From positions 1-6,927 of the forward strand of contig JAPOOT010000435.1 of NCBI GenBank assembly GCA_026713285.1: a stretch of DNA of 6,927 bases, in the 5' to 3' direction. Below are positions 4,998 to 6,927 of the stretch, one piece after another. Source of the DNA: Gemmatimonadota bacterium (GTDB taxonomy: Bacteria > JAAXHH01). The position numbers and the translations under genes were made by a program. Within the stretch, counting starts at the first letter, position 1. Every line of letters begins with the position of its first letter. The notes beneath the pieces were generated by a model. That model was not told the origin of the DNA and did no database searches. It worked only from the letters and a program-made list of their open reading frames with translations.

Positions 4998-6674
4998 CTA
5001 TCGACAAAAGCAGGAGGTTTCAATGGGGATGTCGGCACGGGCCTTCGCGAACTCAAGCCTCTGTCGCAGCAAGCGAAGCTCGTTGGCATCTCCGGCGTGT
5101 TCGACGCATTCGACCAGCCCCTGAAGCGCCCACACGTTATCGGGATGCTGGCAGCAGCGCGGCAGGCTTCCGTCGTAGCCGAGGTCGGCGCGGAACACGG
5201 CTTCGGCCTCTTCGAACATGCCCTGCTCGGCGAGGAGCGCGCCGAGGGCGTGGCGCGGGGGATGCATCCAGGCCCAGGGCTCGGTGTAGTTGAGCGCGTC
5301 GTCACGCGAAACGGCAAGGCGCAGGCTGGTAAATGCGCGATCGTAGTTCCCCTTCCGGTATTCGAGCTCGCCGTCGAGCATGGCTTCGCCGATTCGGAGC
5401 ATGTCGCGCACCGTGTTGCTGAGGAAGATCGCGTTCTCGGGAATGGCGGCCGCGGCCTCCTCGAACACGTCGCGTGCGGCTTCCGCCTCTTCGATATGGC
5501 CGAGGGCCGCGTGCGCCACACCCTGTCCGTAAGCATGCATGGCGGTTTCGATCGGGCGAAGCGATTCCTCGCGCGGCCTGGGCGACGCGATCAGATCGTG
5601 CCAGCGTCCGAAGCGAACCAGGACGTGCGTGGTCATTGCGGAGTAGCCATCGAGGATGGAGGCCATGAAAGGCGCGCTACGGGCGATCAACTCGGGCGTG
5701 GCCATCGCGCGGATCCGGTCGGCGGCAAGGGTGGCCTTGCCGAGTTGACCGAGAAACATGGCCGTGTACATGTAGAGATGTAGATCATGGCACCGCATGG
5801 TGGTGTAGAAGTTCCGGTCTCCGGCATAGGCGAGGTACCTGTCGTCGGCGTAGATTGCCCGTTCGCTCTGGACCACCGATTGCGCCCAGTCGCCGCAGAG
5901 CACGTATATGTGCGCCGACATGTGTTCCAGGTGGCCGGCGTCGGGCAGTAGGCCGCGCAACAGGTCGGCCGCTTTGAGCCCGCGCTCCGGCATGGGCGAC
6001 ATTTCCAGCATATGGATGTACAGGTGGCAGATGCCCGGATGGATGGGGCCGGTCCGCCCGGTCCGCTCGATCCGCTCCATCCAGGCCTCCATCACCGGCA
6101 TCACCTCGCTCGTGTGGCCACGCGGGTTGGGCCGTCCGGTCTGAAGGTTCCAGAGCTGGCGCGGCGTGCAGTTCATCGCCGCATCGAAATAGAGGGCGGC
6201 GATATCGGCGTCATCCCCAAACGCCCGGGACGTGTCGCGCATCGCGTCGGCATAGTCCCAGTGCCAGGCGTCCAGCACCTCTGTATCGCGCTCTTCGCCA
6301 TTCCGGTACCGCTTCGCCAGCGCCTGGATGAGAGCCTGCTCGGCCGGCGACCCATCGCCCGCGAGCGACCCATCACCAACCAGCGACACCGCTTTCGTCA
6401 CCGCTTCATGGCAAACCGGCAAGATCTGGGCGATTTCAGCTTCGGAATACCTGATCCAGGCGCGGTTGTAGTGGGGACCGTTCGCGTAGGCGATCCCCCA
6501 CCAGACCATGGCGCACTCCGGGTCCGCTTCTGCCGCACGTCTGAAGCAGGCAACGGCTTCTTCGTGATTGAAGCCGTAGGTCCAGTTCAGGCCCCGATCG
6601 AACCAAAGCTGGGCGGCGTCTGATTCCGTCGTGATTTTGCGGGACCAGCTTCCAAGATCGAAATCATAGCTCAT
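4998..6674 (-). CDS. tetratricopeptide-repeat protein with a His-rich central region
   Basis: This 558-residue protein has no signal peptide or membrane segment, so it is probably cytoplasmic. TPR-like helix pairs are visible at about 20-54 (AQLWFDRGLNWTYGFNHEEA, then ADPECAMVWWGIAYANGP), 384-408, 434-456, 474-498 and 514-545. The central part carries clustered histidines (His212, 217, 221, then HLEHMSAHIYV with His248, 251 and 255), a feature I recognise from a widespread family of long TPR proteins annotated only as TPR-containing. The chain ends in SCFCR with two cysteines. Its biochemical role is unknown; TPRs normally mediate protein-protein contacts, and a metal site from the histidines or C-terminal cysteines is only a possibility. 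The start at 6674 (MSYDFDLGSW) is chosen because it begins the conserved domain; the open frame extends to 6842, but that part is repeat-derived and overlaps the upstream gene. The Shine-Dalgarno (GAG at about -12) is weak. A small in-frame duplication VGDGSLAGDGS occurs at 99-109. Confidence 0.87.
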   Translation of the reverse strand: MSYDFDLGSWSRKITTESDAAQLWFDRGLNWTYGFNHEEAVACFRRAAEADPECAMVWWGIAYANGPHYNRAWIRYSEAEIAQILPVCHEAVTKAVSLVGDGSLAGDGSPAEQALIQALAKRYRNGEERDTEVLDAWHWDYADAMRDTSRAFGDDADIAALYFDAAMNCTPRQLWNLQTGRPNPRGHTSEVMPVMEAWMERIERTGRTGPIHPGICHLYIHMLEMSPMPERGLKAADLLRGLLPDAGHLEHMSAHIYVLCGDWAQSVVQSERAIYADDRYLAYAGDRNFYTTMRCHDLHLYMYTAMFLGQLGKATLAADRIRAMATPELIARSAPFMASILDGYSAMTTHVLVRFGRWHDLIASPRPREESLRPIETAMHAYGQGVAHAALGHIEEAEAARDVFEEAAAAIPENAIFLSNTVRDMLRIGEAMLDGELEYRKGNYDRAFTSLRLAVSRDDALNYTEPWAWMHPPRHALGALLAEQGMFEEAEAVFRADLGYDGSLPRCCQHPDNVWALQGLVECVEHAGDANELRLLRQRLEFAKARADIPIETSCFCR

Positions 6675-6706
6675 GGTGGTCTGCTCGTGGTTGAACGGCG
6701 ACTGTG

Positions 6707-6831
6707 GGCCGGGTTTACGCGGTAGATCGGCGGCCGGTTTTGCGCGGGCGTCCGTGGTCGGGCTTATGCGGCCATCAGGCGACGGCTTCACACAGGCTCC
6801 GGGTATCCCGCGGCCTCGGCGGTCGGGCTTA
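6707..6831 (-). repeat. degenerate repeats of about 24 bases in the spacer upstream of the TPR gene
   Basis: On the minus strand TAAGCCCGACC occurs exactly at 6831-6821 and 6766-6756, and near copies occur at 6742-6732 (CAAAACCGGCC) and 6717-6707 (TAAACCCGGCC). The three left-hand copies are 24-25 bases apart. Read in the TPR frame, proline recurs every eight residues (extension residues 6, 14, 22 and 28, 36, 44), which also reflects a 24-base unit. The first copy overlaps the last codon and stop of the upstream gene. No inverted structure, promoter or terminator is evident here. Confidence 0.5.
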
Positions 6832-6927
6832 CCCGGGCTCAAGGTAACCCACCGCCTCGGCGGCCTGCGCCCATTCCAAAGTACGATGAAACGTCTCGCG
6901 CGTCACCTTCTCAAATCCCTCGATCAG
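6829..6927 (-). CDS. C-terminal 32 residues of an unidentified protein, cut by window edge
   Basis: The minus-strand frame enters at 6927 and ends at a TAA (6831-6829). It reads LIEGFEKVTRETFHRTLEWA followed by QAAEAVGYLEPG, an amphipathic helix-like C-terminus with ordinary amino-acid composition, which is why I take it as a real gene end and not as chance. The start lies outside the window and the family cannot be recognised from this fragment. It reads in the same direction as the TPR gene and stops 154 bases before the TPR start, so the two may share a transcript. Confidence 0.6.
   Translation of the reverse strand: MIEGFEKVTRETFHRTLEWAQAAEAVGYLEPG

Noticed and set aside
4806..5783. Plus-strand open frame of 325 codons across the vapBC promoter and the 3' half of the TPR gene
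   Set aside because: It is antisense to the TPR coding sequence and the antitoxin promoter, has no recognisable domain, and its openness is explained by the GC-rich codon pattern of the TPR gene.

Overview
All supported genes lie on the minus strand, so the window reads from right to left. There are six protein genes; the first and last are cut by the window edges. No tRNA, rRNA, CRISPR array or transposase was seen, and no stretch over 300 bases lacks a gene. Base composition is GC-rich in most genes (hand-counted 60-base lines in the TPR and antiporter genes run about 67-80% GC) and clearly lower in the toxin-antitoxin pair (three lines, each 31 of 60). The mix of a large Ig-like/leucine-rich-repeat lipoprotein, a long TPR protein with a His-rich core and a VapBC pair is what I would expect from an uncultured environmental bacterium of the Gemmatimonadota or Latescibacterota kind. 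That placement is inferred from protein style only and is weak.

Layout in reading order. (1) 6927-6829: the last 32 codons of an unidentified protein. (2) 6828-6675: a short spacer made largely of decayed repeats of about 24 bases. (3) 6674-4998: a 558-residue cytoplasmic TPR-repeat protein. (4) 4997-4820: a spacer carrying a good sigma-70-type promoter overlapped by a striking symmetrical 32-bp operator-like array. (5) 4819-4186: a ribbon-helix-helix antitoxin and an overlapping PIN-domain toxin of VapBC type. (6) 4185-3955: a 231-base spacer with a possible promoter for the next gene and no gene. (7) 3954-2347: a 535-residue CPA2-family (Kef-type) cation/proton antiporter with a C-terminal NAD-binding regulatory domain. 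(8) 2325-1: a large lipoprotein with two Ig-like domains, fourteen perfectly spaced 24-residue leucine-rich repeats and the start of a propeller-like repeat domain, running off the window.

The genes do not form an obvious pathway. The toxin-antitoxin pair is self-contained, with its own promoter, operator and ribosome binding site, and looks like a low-GC insertion between housekeeping-type genes. The antiporter and the lipoprotein are only 21 bases apart and in the same frame, so they are probably co-transcribed, although a functional link between them is not evident. I found no clear sign of an undescribed multi-gene system. The parts most worth a second look are the lipoprotein (repeat architecture, 15-bp tandem repeat in its leader, near-identical repeat DNA), the vapBC operator array and the repeat-filled spacer upstream of the TPR gene.
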